The position numbers were made by a program, and so were the translations under genes. A DNA stretch of 64,000 nucleotides, from contig CAWADP010000007.1 of NCBI GenBank assembly GCA_963780805.1, forward strand, positions 248,001 to 312,000, given 5' to 3'. The notes beneath the pieces are model-generated. The model did no database searches, was not told the DNA's origin, and saw only the letters and a list, made by a program, of their open reading frames with translations. Position 1 is the stretch's first letter. Each line of letters opens with the position of its first letter. Source of the DNA: JASHVB01 sp963780805 (lineage in GTDB: Bacteria; Pseudomonadota; Alphaproteobacteria; Acetobacterales; Acetobacteraceae). This document shows, piece by piece, positions 1-8,325 of this stretch.

Positions 1-1254
1 GATCGTCGCGTTCAGCGCCAGCAGGTTGGTCTGCGCGGCGATGCTGCTGATCAGGTGCACCACGTCGCCGATGCGCGCGGTCGCGTCGTTCAGGCCATGA
101 ATGCTGCCCTGGCTGGCCTCGGTACGCTGCACCGCCTGCCGCGCCACATCCGCGGCCGCTGCCACCTGGCGGGAGATCTCGGCCACGCTTGACGTCAGTT
201 GCTCTACCGCGGCGGCAACCGAGGCGAGGTCCTGCGACGCCTGCGCCGCGTTTTCCGCCGTGGTATGTGCCTCGCCATGCACTTCGTGCGTCGCTGTCGC
301 CATGGTCTCGGCCGCCGCGCGTATCCCGTCCGCGGCCTGGGCCAGTGACGCCATCACGCCGCCGATCGACGCACCGAAATCCTGCGTGTGCTGCTCCATC
401 GCGGCCTGGCGCCGCTCGCGCGCGGCCTGTGATGTCTTCTGGGCGGCGGCCAGTTCGTCGGCCCGAATCATGCTGTCCTTGAACACCTGCACCGCGCCGG
501 CCATGTCACCGATCTCGTCGCCGCGGTCGGCACCGGGAATGGCCACGGCCACATCCTTGTCCGCCAGTTTCCGCATGGCGTCGGTCATCGCGCGGATCGG
601 CATGGATATCCCACGCACCATCGACACACCGATGCCGACACAGAGCAACGTCACCGTTGCCAGGATGCCAAGGATCCAGACATGCGCCGAGCGGCCCAGC
701 ACCGAGGCCTCGTCAACCGCATGCTTCGCCGCGCCGTCGCTGTGATTGACCAGCGTGGTCAGGGCGTCCTGGAAGCGGTTGAATTCCGTCCGCATCTCGC
801 CGCGATAGAATGCGATAGGGGGCGCCATGTCGCCGGCCTGCGCGAGCGCCATGAACTTGTCATCCAGTACCAGGTAAGCGTTCCAACCCTGCATGGTCTG
901 CGCTGCGGCCTGGCGTTCCTCGCCTGCTCCGCCAAGTTGCTCATAGGCTTGGCGAACCTGCGCGGCCTGCGCGCGAACCTTCGCCATGGTGGCTTCTTCC
1001 TGAGCGCGTGCCGCCGCGTCAGGGGCCAATACCGCGGTCGCTTCCAGTTGGCGGAAGCGCATCGTCTGGTAGGACAACTGGCCGAGCAATCGCGTCTGCT
1101 GCAGATGCAGGTTGCCGACGACGGCGGCGGCATTGTTGACAGCATCCAGGCGCTCGAGCGCGAACAACCCGAGGCCAGTGGCGCAACACAGCACGGCGGC
1201 GAATGCCAGGACGAACTTGGTGCGAATGGTGATTCGGGCGAGCAGCTTTGACAT
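1..1254 (-). CDS. Methyl-accepting chemotaxis protein (3' end outside window)
   Basis: Membrane chemoreceptor that passes ligand signals to the CheA/CheW array. The frame is open from an ATG at 1254 to the window edge, giving 418 residues with no stop. The N-terminus has a hydrophobic segment at about residues 10-30. A periplasmic helical region follows to about 190, then a second membrane segment (ILATVTLLCVGIGV) and a HAMP linker to about 265. The signalling domain is entered at the edge: the last visible residues include SSIAAQTNLLALNATI, the classic MCP cytoplasmic motif. A strong ribosome site (AGGAGG) lies about 6 bases before the ATG. The conserved tip and methylation region lie outside the window, so ligand and adaptation type cannot be judged. 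Family assignment is secure. Confidence 0.93.
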   Translation of the reverse strand, partial: MSKLLARITIRTKFVLAFAAVLCCATGLGLFALERLDAVNNAAAVVGNLHLQQTRLLGQLSYQTMRFRQLEATAVLAPDAAARAQEEATMAKVRAQAAQVRQAYEQLGGAGEERQAAAQTMQGWNAYLVLDDKFMALAQAGDMAPPIAFYRGEMRTEFNRFQDALTTLVNHSDGAAKHAVDEASVLGRSAHVWILGILATVTLLCVGIGVSMVRGISMPIRAMTDAMRKLADKDVAVAIPGADRGDEIGDMAGAVQVFKDSMIRADELAAAQKTSQAARERRQAAMEQHTQDFGASIGGVMASLAQAADGIRAAAETMATATHEVHGEAHTTAENAAQASQDLASVAAAVEQLTSSVAEISRQVAAAADVARQAVQRTEASQGSIHGLNDATARIGDVVHLISSIAAQTNLLALNATI

Positions 1255-1436
1255 CAAGGCCTCCTGACAGCGCGATAGGAACTGGAACGAACCAGGCCGC
1301 GGTGTCGCCGGGATCTTGCGGTAAACATCCTCCGCAATGATTAATAAACTCCTACGACTCCGAAGAGTGCGTAGTTGCAGGTCTGCCATCTCGGCATATC
1401 GCGCCAGACTGCCGCAATCCGGGGATCACCGGGCGC

Positions 1437-1770
1437 TCATCGCGCTCCTGCTGCACGGTCCGGTCCTTCGCCACCGCGACGGCAATGCCAGCCGAGGCCA
1501 GCCGCCGAGTACCCAGAATCACTGAACCGCGGAACACGATTGAGACGCTTCTGGTGGACGACGCTTTTGTTCCAGACGAAGGGGCGCTCTCGTTATAGCT
1601 GGTGACGAAGCTGGTGCTATGGTCGATCAGCTCGGGAACGCTGCCGAACGAGCCACCGTTGAGCGACTTGCGGGCCAGAATGGACAACCAGATTTCAATT
1701 TGGTTCAGCCAGGAGGCGTGGGTCGGGCTGTGGTGGAAGTGGACATTGGGATGCCGCGCGAGCCCCGGCG
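1437..1770 (-). pseudogene. IS630-family transposase remnant (C-terminal end)
   Basis: Translation of the minus strand just downstream of the selD stop gives LARHPNVHFHHSPTHASWLN followed by QIEIWLSILARKS and SVPELIDHSTSFVTSYN. This is the C-terminal end of an IS630-type DDE transposase, and it carries the last catalytic Glu in NQIE. After TSYNESA the frame must shift to recover PFVWNKSVVHQKRL, which fits a short deletion where AKPFVW would be expected. The shifted frame ends at a TGA at 1437-1439. The N-terminal two thirds, including the first two catalytic Asp residues, are absent because the homology begins at the selD stop codon. No terminal inverted repeats were found. This is a dead fragment, and calling the family is reasonable from these motifs. 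Confidence 0.8.
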
Positions 1771-4062
1771 CTATCGCCGCTCGAGGCGAATGAGCGGGCC
1801 GCCGTCCGCAGCGGCCTCCACCACACCAATCACTGCCGCCTGCAGCCCTTCGGCCCGCAATGCCGACAGGCAGGCTTCGGCGCGGGCCGGCGCAACACCT
1901 GCGACCAATCCGCCCGATATCTGCGGATCAGCCAGCAGCGCCGCGAAGGTGCCTCCGTCGCCCCCATGTGGCACCGGCAACCCCCCTCCCCGCCTCTGCT
2001 CGGGTCTGCCGGCGGTCAGCAATTCCAGCGTGCCCGGCAGCAGAGGCACGGACTCCGGCCACAGCACCGCTGCCATCCCCGCGGCACGGAGCAAGTCTCC
2101 CAGATGCCCGCCGAGGCCGGCACCATTGACCGCGGCACAGGCGCTCATGCCGTGCGCCCGCAGGATCCTGGCAGCCGTGGCATTGCTGGTGCGCATGACG
2201 TCGGCCGCGGTGCGGATCCACGCGGCACGAGCCTCGCCTCGCGCGTGGCCAGCCAGCACGATCCCGCTGCCGAGCGGCTTGGTCAGCAGTAACGCATCAT
2301 CCGGACGCAGCCGGCGCCGGCGCGGAAGCTGTGCCGGGTCGATCAGGCCGCTGACCGCGAAGCCCAGCGACAGTTCCGCCGCCGCTCGAGCCTGGCCGCC
2401 GGCCAGGGCCCATCCCTCCGCCGCCAGCAACGCCTCCGCTCCCGCCAGCATGTCAGCCAGATCCGCCTGGACGCGATCGTCCGACGGGTCGCCCGGCATG
2501 GAGGCGATGGCCAGCGCGGTCCAAGGCCTCGCCCCACGCGCGTATTGCTCCGAAAGCGCATGCGCCGCGGCGACCTGACCGAAGACGAACAGGTCGGGGA
2601 AACTGTGCGACGGCAGGCAAGCCATGGTTTGCACCACACCCTGGCCGGGCGGCGGGATCATCGCGACACACTCGGGCATGCCGAGGCCGACCAAGGCATC
2701 AGGGGCAGCCGCGCGGGGCAGCAGCGGCAGCGCGGCTGGGGCTGGGGCTGCGGCAGCCGCAGCCGCGATCGGGGCAGTGAACCGGCGGCCCGGGTGACGC
2801 TGCGCCAGCATACGTGGCGGCGGCAGGCGGAGCACGTAACGCTGCATTTGCCGCTGGATCAGCCACGCCTTGGCACGCGCAACTGCACCCCCGGCCCATG
2901 CCATGCCGTTGCTCCATGCGACGGCACGTCCGGGACCCAGTTCCATCACTCCGGGCGCGGCCGGCGTCTTCAGCCATGGTAGCATTGGCGTGGTGGGCTC
3001 ACGGCCAATGGCGGCGCGGCGTAGGTTGGCGACCAGCAGTGGCGCGACGGAGCGGTCCAGCGCCAGTGTGACAGATCGGACCGGGTCCGGTGTCGCGGAC
3101 TCCGCCGGTGTCGCGGACTCTGCCCGTGTGGTGGACTCTGCTGGTGTGGTGGACTTTGCCCGTGTGGTGGACTTTGCCGGTGTGGTGGACTCTGCCGGTG
3201 TGCTGGACTCTGCCGCCGTGGCGGACTCTCCGGCAGCGAAAATCGCCGGGTGGCTGACACTGCGCTGGGTCGGCGCCACCAGTATGCGGCCGCGCGCGTC
3301 GCAGAGCAGGCCGGCATCGGCCAGGAAAGCCGGTGGCTGCGTTTCACCGGCCCATAGCGCGGCGTCAACCTGCAGGAACGTGCCGTCGGACAAGGCCAGC
3401 CGCCCGGCGGCCAGCGGGCCGGCATGCACGGCGGAAGCCAACTCCACCCCCGCCGTCACCAGCGCCGCCCGCACCGCCCGGCGTGCCCTGGCAGGCGCGG
3501 CGGCCAGCGGCTCCGGCGTGTCGCTCACCAGCACCAGGCGGAGCCGGCCGCGCCAGCGCTGCGCCAGGGCGAGCGCGAGTTCCGGCGCCGTGCTGCCACC
3601 GCCGATGACGGCGAGCCGCGCCGCATCGGGCAGTTCAGCTTCAAGTCCGCCCAGCCGGTCGGGGAAGGCGGCGAGAGGATACAGCGGGATGTTGGCGCCG
3701 TCCGCGCCGGCCACTACCAATTCGCCCGCCAGATCCACGGACAGGACGTCGAACCCCAGCGGCGGGCGGCCGCGCAGCGCGACTGTCCGCGCGGCGAGAT
3801 CAAGCTCCACCGGAGCCGCCAGGATCAGCCGCGCGCCAGCCGCCACGCAAAGGGGGCCCAGGTCCACGCAAGCCTCGGATAACGTCAGATCGCCGCGGAT
3901 CAGGCCGGGCAGCGTGCCCGCGCGGGGGATGTCCGGAGCCGGACTGACCACCGTCAGCCGGGCTCGCGTTGGCCGCCGCAGGGCGAAGCGGCGTAGTACG
4001 GCGAGATGCGCCGTGCCGGCGCCCAACAGGACGATCTCGGAGTCGCTCGCGGCCCGGGACAT
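1771..4062 (-). CDS. selD: SelD-type fusion protein: NAD(FAD) oxidoreductase plus degenerate selenophosphate synthetase domain
   Basis: 763 residues. Residues 1-380 resemble the pyridine-nucleotide-disulfide oxidoreductase often fused to SelD (LLGAGTAHLAVLRRF, GTLPGLI, IFAAGES). Residues 430-763 align along their length with selenide, water dikinase, which makes selenophosphate from selenide and ATP. Hallmark SelD residues are missing. The CGGCGAK motif with catalytic Cys and Lys is replaced by an alanine-rich stretch. DAPDDAA reads GMPECVA, QTVDFFR reads QTMACLP, GGHS reads GGQA, and DVTGFGLLGHL reads AVNGAGLGGHL. DPQxSGGL is kept. The flavin side is also altered (GGGHxH to GAGTAH). A hexapeptide repeat lies in the linker at about 277-324. 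I infer that the selenophosphate synthetase activity is lost; a new role or early decay are both possible. No selA, selB or selC is in view. Confidence 0.8.
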   Translation of the reverse strand: MSRAASDSEIVLLGAGTAHLAVLRRFALRRPTRARLTVVSPAPDIPRAGTLPGLIRGDLTLSEACVDLGPLCVAAGARLILAAPVELDLAARTVALRGRPPLGFDVLSVDLAGELVVAGADGANIPLYPLAAFPDRLGGLEAELPDAARLAVIGGGSTAPELALALAQRWRGRLRLVLVSDTPEPLAAAPARARRAVRAALVTAGVELASAVHAGPLAAGRLALSDGTFLQVDAALWAGETQPPAFLADAGLLCDARGRILVAPTQRSVSHPAIFAAGESATAAESSTPAESTTPAKSTTRAKSTTPAESTTRAESATPAESATPDPVRSVTLALDRSVAPLLVANLRRAAIGREPTTPMLPWLKTPAAPGVMELGPGRAVAWSNGMAWAGGAVARAKAWLIQRQMQRYVLRLPPPRMLAQRHPGRRFTAPIAAAAAAAPAPAALPLLPRAAAPDALVGLGMPECVAMIPPPGQGVVQTMACLPSHSFPDLFVFGQVAAAHALSEQYARGARPWTALAIASMPGDPSDDRVQADLADMLAGAEALLAAEGWALAGGQARAAAELSLGFAVSGLIDPAQLPRRRRLRPDDALLLTKPLGSGIVLAGHARGEARAAWIRTAADVMRTSNATAARILRAHGMSACAAVNGAGLGGHLGDLLRAAGMAAVLWPESVPLLPGTLELLTAGRPEQRRGGGLPVPHGGDGGTFAALLADPQISGGLVAGVAPARAEACLSALRAEGLQAAVIGVVEAAADGGPLIRLERR
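3091..3234. repeat. Eight 18-bp tandem repeats inside the SelD-fusion linker
   Basis: Eight consecutive 18-bp units, beginning at 3091, 3109, 3127, 3145, 3163, 3181, 3199 and 3217. On the plus strand the core is TGTGGTGGACTCTGCCGG with a few substitutions per unit. The unit length is a multiple of three, so copy-number change keeps the frame. On the coding strand it gives a Ser/Thr/Ala/Pro-rich hexapeptide (type AESTTP, with E/K and P/R variants) linking the oxidoreductase part to the SelD-like part. Confidence 0.95.
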
Positions 4063-4230
4063 GCCCCAGCTTACAAGGCTTGCCCCGAGTCGCGCCTGTT
4101 CCGCGATCGCCTTGAGATCGCCCTTGCGGCTACGCGTCGACCACAGTCCTGCCGCACGTCACCAGAGCCCCACCGGAGCCCTGGTTCACGTCGACAAGAG
4201 CCCCGATGCTGCCGCACATCGCCGCAGCCC

Positions 4231-4929
4231 CTACTGCACGTCGACCAGGACCACCTCCGCGTCCTCGGTCGCGGTGATCGCCAGCTCCGGCTCGTCGCGC
4301 ACCGCAGCACCGTCGCGGGTGCCGACAGCCACGCCGTTGACCGTCACCGCGCCGCTCGCCGGCACCAGGTAGATGCCGCGGCCGGGTTCCAGCGGTACCC
4401 GCACCGTCTCGCCCTTCGCCAGGGTCCCTGCCCGCAACGCCGCGTCCGCATACAGCGGCAGAGCGCCGTTCGCGGCGTCCGCTTCCCGGCCGCTCGCCAG
4501 CACCGCCAGGCCGCCGCCGATCTTCGGGAACTGCCGCGCCCCCCAGCCCGGCGCCACGCCGTGCCTGTCCGGCAGGATCCAGATCTGGAACAACGTCGTC
4601 GGGCCTTTTTCCAGGTTGTGCTCGGCATGCACGATGCCGGTGCCGGCATGCATCACCTGCACGTCGCCCGCCTCGGTGCGGCCCTCGTTGCCCAGGCTGT
4701 CGCGATGGGTGATCGCGCCTTGGCGGACATAGGTGACAATCTCCATCTCGCGGTGTGGATGCGGGTCGAAGCCGGTGCCGGCAGCGATCTCGTCGTCATT
4801 CCAGACCCGCAGCCGGCCGAAGCCCATGCGCGCGGGGTCGTGGTAGGACGCGAAACTGAAGTGGTGCCGGGTGTTCAGCCAGTCGTTCTGGAAGGCGCCG
4901 AGGCGCGCGAAAGGACGCACGTCGATCAT
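4231..4929 (-). CDS. Pirin family protein (bicupin, YhaK/quercetin-dioxygenase type)
   Basis: 232-residue double cupin of the pirin family; some members have quercetin 2,3-dioxygenase activity and others act in redox or electrophile stress. The N-terminal cupin has the metal-binding pattern FDPHPHREMEIVTY, HRDSLG and HAGTGIVHAEHN, so the iron ligands (His, His, His, Glu) appear present. The C-terminal cupin is divergent, as is usual. I chose the ATG at 4929 because AAAGGAG lies 9 bases upstream; the upstream in-frame start at 4959 would overlap the marR gene more and has no ribosome site. Its ATG overlaps the marR stop (ATGA), so translation is probably coupled to the regulator. A palindrome 28-43 bases upstream may be its operator. 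Confidence 0.88.
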   Translation of the reverse strand: MIDVRPFARLGAFQNDWLNTRHHFSFASYHDPARMGFGRLRVWNDDEIAAGTGFDPHPHREMEIVTYVRQGAITHRDSLGNEGRTEAGDVQVMHAGTGIVHAEHNLEKGPTTLFQIWILPDRHGVAPGWGARQFPKIGGGLAVLASGREADAANGALPLYADAALRAGTLAKGETVRVPLEPGRGIYLVPASGAVTVNGVAVGTRDGAAVRDEPELAITATEDAEVVLVDVQ

Positions 4930-5471
4930 CGCCGGGTCTCCTTTTGCAGGTGAGAACATTCGATATCGAATGATTGGTCCGCCAAATGGGAGGCGGTGGC
5001 CTCGCGTGCAAGGGGGCTTGCACGAGGGTCACCCTCGCCCGCCGCGGCCAGCCCCAGTTTGCGCAGCAGTCCCCCCAACACCCGCAGCTCCGCGCACGAC
5101 AGGCCGCCCATCGCCGCGGCGATGTCACGCGCGTGGCGCGGAAACAGCCCCTGGATCAGCGCCTGCCCCCCCAGCGTCAGCGCCACCGGCACGATGCGGC
5201 GGTCGCGCGGCGAGCGGGTGCGACGCACGAGGCCGCGTGCCTCCAGCTTGTCCACCACGTCGGTCATGTTGCCGGCGCTGGTCAGCACTTTCCGGCCCAG
5301 CTCGCGCTGGGTCAGCGGACCCTTGTGCAGAATGGCTTCCAGCACGCCGAGCTGTGTCGGCGTCAGCCCCGCCGCCGCCAGCCTTGGCTCGACCCGAGCC
5401 AGCACCGCCTTGCCGGCCCGCAGCAACTTCACATAGGCCCGCAACGCCTCGGCCACCTGCGCGTCGTCCAT
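4926..5471 (-). CDS. MarR family transcriptional regulator
   Basis: 181 residues with the winged-helix MarR core: LTPTQLGVLEAILHKGPLTQ, the recognition helix around KVLTSAGNMTDVVDKLEARG, and the wing RTRSPRDRRIVPVALT. MarR proteins are dimeric repressors that respond to phenolics or oxidants. Family members are about 140-160 residues, and here the last 35 or so residues (from about AAGEGDPRAS) are an unusual tail. The tail's codons contain the palindrome CATTCGATATCGAATG. The stop codon overlaps the pirin start by four bases, so the two form an operon. The start ATG at 5471 gives MDDAQVAEALRAY; no strong ribosome site is visible. The regulator probably controls the pirin gene and itself. Confidence 0.9.
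   Translation of the reverse strand: MDDAQVAEALRAYVKLLRAGKAVLARVEPRLAAAGLTPTQLGVLEAILHKGPLTQRELGRKVLTSAGNMTDVVDKLEARGLVRRTRSPRDRRIVPVALTLGGQALIQGLFPRHARDIAAAMGGLSCAELRVLGGLLRKLGLAAAGEGDPRASPLAREATASHLADQSFDIECSHLQKETRR
4957..4972. promoter_or_regulatory. Perfect 16-bp palindrome, candidate MarR operator
   Basis: CATTCGATATCGAATG reads the same on both strands. It lies inside the last codons of marR and 28 bases before the pirin ATG. A TTGGCG hexamer that could serve as a -35 lies just upstream on the minus strand. Two-fold symmetric A/T-centred sites of this size are typical of MarR dimers. Binding by this MarR protein is inferred from position only. Confidence 0.6.
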
Positions 5472-5553
5472 GAGCTAGGCGGGGTCCGGGTGGGCGTCCC
5501 ACCAACTGGCGATATCGCGCCCACCCGCCCCGTCATCCGGCCAGGTAAAGGGT

Positions 5554-5624
5554 TCCAAGGGCTCGCCCTTGGCGGGAATCCAAGGGGCAGTGCCCCTTGG
5601 TGGGGGTTCGGGGGCAAAGCCCCC
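5554..5624. repeat. Three consecutive perfect hairpins (intergenic mosaic repeat)
   Basis: Three stem-loops sit side by side between the usp stop and the marR start. They are 5554-5571 (CCAAGGG, loop CTCG, CCCTTGG), 5579-5599 (CCAAGGGGC, loop AGT, GCCCCTTGG) and 5608-5624 (CGGGGGC, loop AAA, GCCCCCG). They lie downstream of the minus-strand usp gene and could end its transcript, although no T-run follows. The tidy modular layout looks like a mobile intergenic repeat unit. Confidence 0.75.
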
Positions 5625-5676
5625 GATGCTCCCCATCCCCCGATCCCGCATGGATCGCCCTCCACCCGGACCCTGC

Positions 5677-6544
5677 TCAGCGCGTCATCATGACGGGCAG
5701 GTTAGAGTTTTCCAGCACGTGGCGGGTGACGCCGCCCAGAATGAGCTGGCGCAGCCGCGAGTGGGAGTAGGCGCCCATGGACAGCAGGTCGCAGTCGAAC
5801 CGCCTGGCTGCCGCCAGCAATCCGGCTCCCACCGAGTTGCCGATCGAGTGGAACATCTCGATGTCGGCGCGGATGTCGTGCAGCGCCAGGTAGGCCGCCA
5901 GTTCCGGCGCCCCCGGTCCGCGCCTCTGGTAGCCGTCCGCCGACAAGACGCGCACTGCCTCCGCCCGCTGCATCCAAGGCATCGCTGCCAGGGCCGAGGC
6001 CGCCGATTCCGCCGTGCCGTTCCAGGCCAGGCAGACGCGGGTGCCGATCGTGGTGGGTGGCACTTGCGGCGAGATCAGCACCGGCCGGCCGGAATCGAAC
6101 AGTACCGGCGTGGAGCGCGTCGGAGGATGACACGTCCTCTCCGGCGTCGGGGTGCGGCACCACGGTCAGGTCGGCGAGCCGGGCCTGCTGCGCCACCAGG
6201 TCTTCCTCCCGGCCGGTGACCGCGGCGAAGCTGGCGGTGGCGTGGCCGGCGCCAGGGCGGGCGTCGCCGATCGTCACGTCGTGCCGGGTGACGAAGCGGT
6301 CGAACATGCCGCGAACCGCGTGGGCGCGGTCGCTGCTTTCCTTCTCGGTAGCCGACATCATTTCCTCGATCATCGCGCCGGACAGGCCTTCGCCGGCCAG
6401 CGGCGCCACGTCGCGGCTGTCCACCCGGACGTGCAGCGCCAGCACGTGCGCATTCCAGGCGCGAGCGATCATCAGGGACGTGGCCAAGGCCGCCTCGCCG
6501 GCCGCGGTGCCGGTCAGCGGCAGCAGGACTTTGCGTATCGCCAT
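5677..6544 (-). pseudogene. Universal stress protein (UspA type, tandem domain) with single frameshift
   Basis: The N-terminal frame runs from the ATG at 6544 (MAIRKVLLPLTGTAAGEAAL), with GGAGGAGG about 7 bases upstream. It encodes the first Usp domain up to SSDALHA. The second Usp domain continues in another frame (LFDSGRPVLISPQ, then GTRVCLAWNGTAESA) to its end LENSNLPVMMTR at 5677. The second half has the nucleotide-binding-loop-like GAYSHSRLRQLILGG. The break is at about 6104-6108, where GCCGGTACTG would read correctly as GCCGTACTG. One extra G explains everything, so this may be a sequencing error in an intact gene of about 288 residues. Otherwise it is a very recent pseudogene. It neighbours a kinase/P-loop gene that often accompanies usp genes. 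Confidence 0.85.
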
Positions 6545-6804
6545 GGCGAGCCTCCTCCTTCGGGGGGTGATGCCCCCGCAATGCAGATCAGGTCTGCGTT
6601 TCCAGCACGACACGATATAGGAGATCGGCCGTGCCGTTGCCAGAGACGCCGCGGCCGTGACCGGCGAACGATTTTTGCGACTACGGCCAGCATCTGCGTC
6701 CTTCCGGCGCCGTGCTGTTTACGCACTGGCTCAGCGCCTGCCTTCAGGGCGTGGCGTGCAACGGGATGGCGGTCGATCGTTGACACGGTGATGGGGCCAG
6801 GCGC

Positions 6805-8319
6805 TCAGCCGCAAGGACAGTGCGCCGGCGGCTTCGCTGATCCGCGGAGCACCTGCCGCGCCATGGCCAGGTCGTCCGCCGGCCGGCGCGACGCGAGTGC
6901 GTGCCAGTCGCCGGCGCCAGGACTGGCTCCGACCGCCGCTCGCAGCACCGCGACCGTGGCGTCGGAGGCGTCGCCGCTGCGGGTAACCACCCGCCGTTCC
7001 AGTTCTGCCAGCGGCGCGTCCAGCCAGAAGCCGACGAACCGCGCGCCGGCCGCCTGTGCGGCCGCTTCCACTGCCTGGCGATGGGCAGGGTCGATGAACG
7101 TGGCATCCGCCACCACGCACTGCCCGCTGACGGCGGCGGCGCGCACGCCTTCCGCCAGGGCCGCGAACACCGCCTGGCTCGCTGCATCCGTATAGGCGGA
7201 TTGCGGCAGCCGTTGTTCCGGCGGGGCGCCATGCTGGCGCTTGCGGATTTCGTCACTGCGCAGGATGAGCGCGCCCGGCGCCCGGCCCAACTCCGGTACC
7301 AGAGCGCGCGCCAACGTGGACTTGCCGCTGCCGGGCAGGCCACCCACCGCCACCACGACCATCCCGGGCAAAGGACGAAGGTACTCGAGTGCGGCTCGCA
7401 GATAGGGCTGCCATGCGGCGGCGTGGCCGCTGCGGGCCTCGACATGCGCACGCACCATGGCGCGGATCGACATGAACGCGGGCAGCGTCGCCACCAACCC
7501 CACATCGCCGGTGCGCGCCACGTAGCGGTTCATCACCCGGTTGGCCGCGGCGCGGTCCACCCGGCGGTCGAGATCCATCAACAGGAAGGCAAAGTCATAG
7601 GCGAGGTCGATGGTGGCGAGCGTCTCGTCGAACTCCAACGCGTCGAACGGCACCGGCCGTTCCTGCCACAGACAAAGATTTCCCAGATGCAGGTCGCCAT
7701 GTGCCCGCCGCACCAGCCCCGCCTGCGCGCGTTGCCGAAGCAGCGGCTGCAACGAGTCCAGCGCGGCGAGGATCGCATCCCGCCATGCCGCTACGTCCGC
7801 CTCCGGCAGTCCTGCGCTCAGGGCCGACGGCACGTTGCCCCGAGCGATTTCCCGCATCGGCGGCAGCACGCCGGCAATAGGCGGCAGCGCCTGATGATAG
7901 GCCGCGACCGCGTCCGCCAGTGCGTCGAGCAGAGCGGGTGTCAGCGCGCCGCGCGCGGCGATGGCATCGAGAAAGTCCCCCTCCGGCACCCGGGCCATGC
8001 GCAGCACCCAGTCGATGACCGGCGCATCGGCCGGCGTCTCGGCGAGGGCCGGCGTACCGTCTGTTTGCCGCACCACGGCGACCACATCGCGATACAGCCC
8101 CGGCGCTGCCGGCGCATTCAATGCCAGTTCGCGCTGGGTGAACCGCCGCCGATCCTCGATGCTGGTGAAATCGAGGAACGGCAGCTTCACCGCCTTCTTC
8201 AGCTTCCAGACGGTATCGCTGCCCACGAACACCACCGAGATATGGGTCTCGATCGGCGCGGCGCCGGCGAGCCGCCGTAGGAACGCGGCGGTCGCTTCCT
8301 GCCCTGGCGGGATCGCCAC
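6805..8319 (-). CDS. Bifunctional aminoglycoside-phosphotransferase-like / P-loop ATP-binding protein
   Basis: 504 residues, two domains. The N-terminal half is an APH/choline-kinase fold with the catalytic-loop motif HGDLHLGN near residue 206 and the metal-binding LAYDFAFLLMDLD. The C-terminal half has a Walker A (GGLPGSGKST) near residue 328 and the features of a small kinase or zeta-toxin-like ATPase (LRSDEIRKRQHG, VVADATFID). Substrates are unknown for this widespread family, which frequently sits beside universal stress protein genes, as here. The gene starts 6 bases after the pdxH stop, so the two are probably co-transcribed. Antibiotic resistance should not be assumed from the APH fold. 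Confidence 0.85.
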   Translation of the reverse strand: MAIPPGQEATAAFLRRLAGAAPIETHISVVFVGSDTVWKLKKAVKLPFLDFTSIEDRRRFTQRELALNAPAAPGLYRDVVAVVRQTDGTPALAETPADAPVIDWVLRMARVPEGDFLDAIAARGALTPALLDALADAVAAYHQALPPIAGVLPPMREIARGNVPSALSAGLPEADVAAWRDAILAALDSLQPLLRQRAQAGLVRRAHGDLHLGNLCLWQERPVPFDALEFDETLATIDLAYDFAFLLMDLDRRVDRAAANRVMNRYVARTGDVGLVATLPAFMSIRAMVRAHVEARSGHAAAWQPYLRAALEYLRPLPGMVVVAVGGLPGSGKSTLARALVPELGRAPGALILRSDEIRKRQHGAPPEQRLPQSAYTDAASQAVFAALAEGVRAAAVSGQCVVADATFIDPAHRQAVEAAAQAAGARFVGFWLDAPLAELERRVVTRSGDASDATVAVLRAAVGASPGAGDWHALASRRPADDLAMARQVLRGSAKPPAHCPCG

Positions 8320-8325
8320 GTCGGC

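Noticed and set aside
1337..1525. Short plus-strand frames between the chemoreceptor and selD
   Set aside because: They overlap the IS630 remnant or empty sequence and have no ribosome site or family pattern.
3091..3234. Possible CRISPR-like or regulatory repeat
   Set aside because: The units have no spacers and keep the reading frame of the surrounding gene, so they are a coding tandem repeat.
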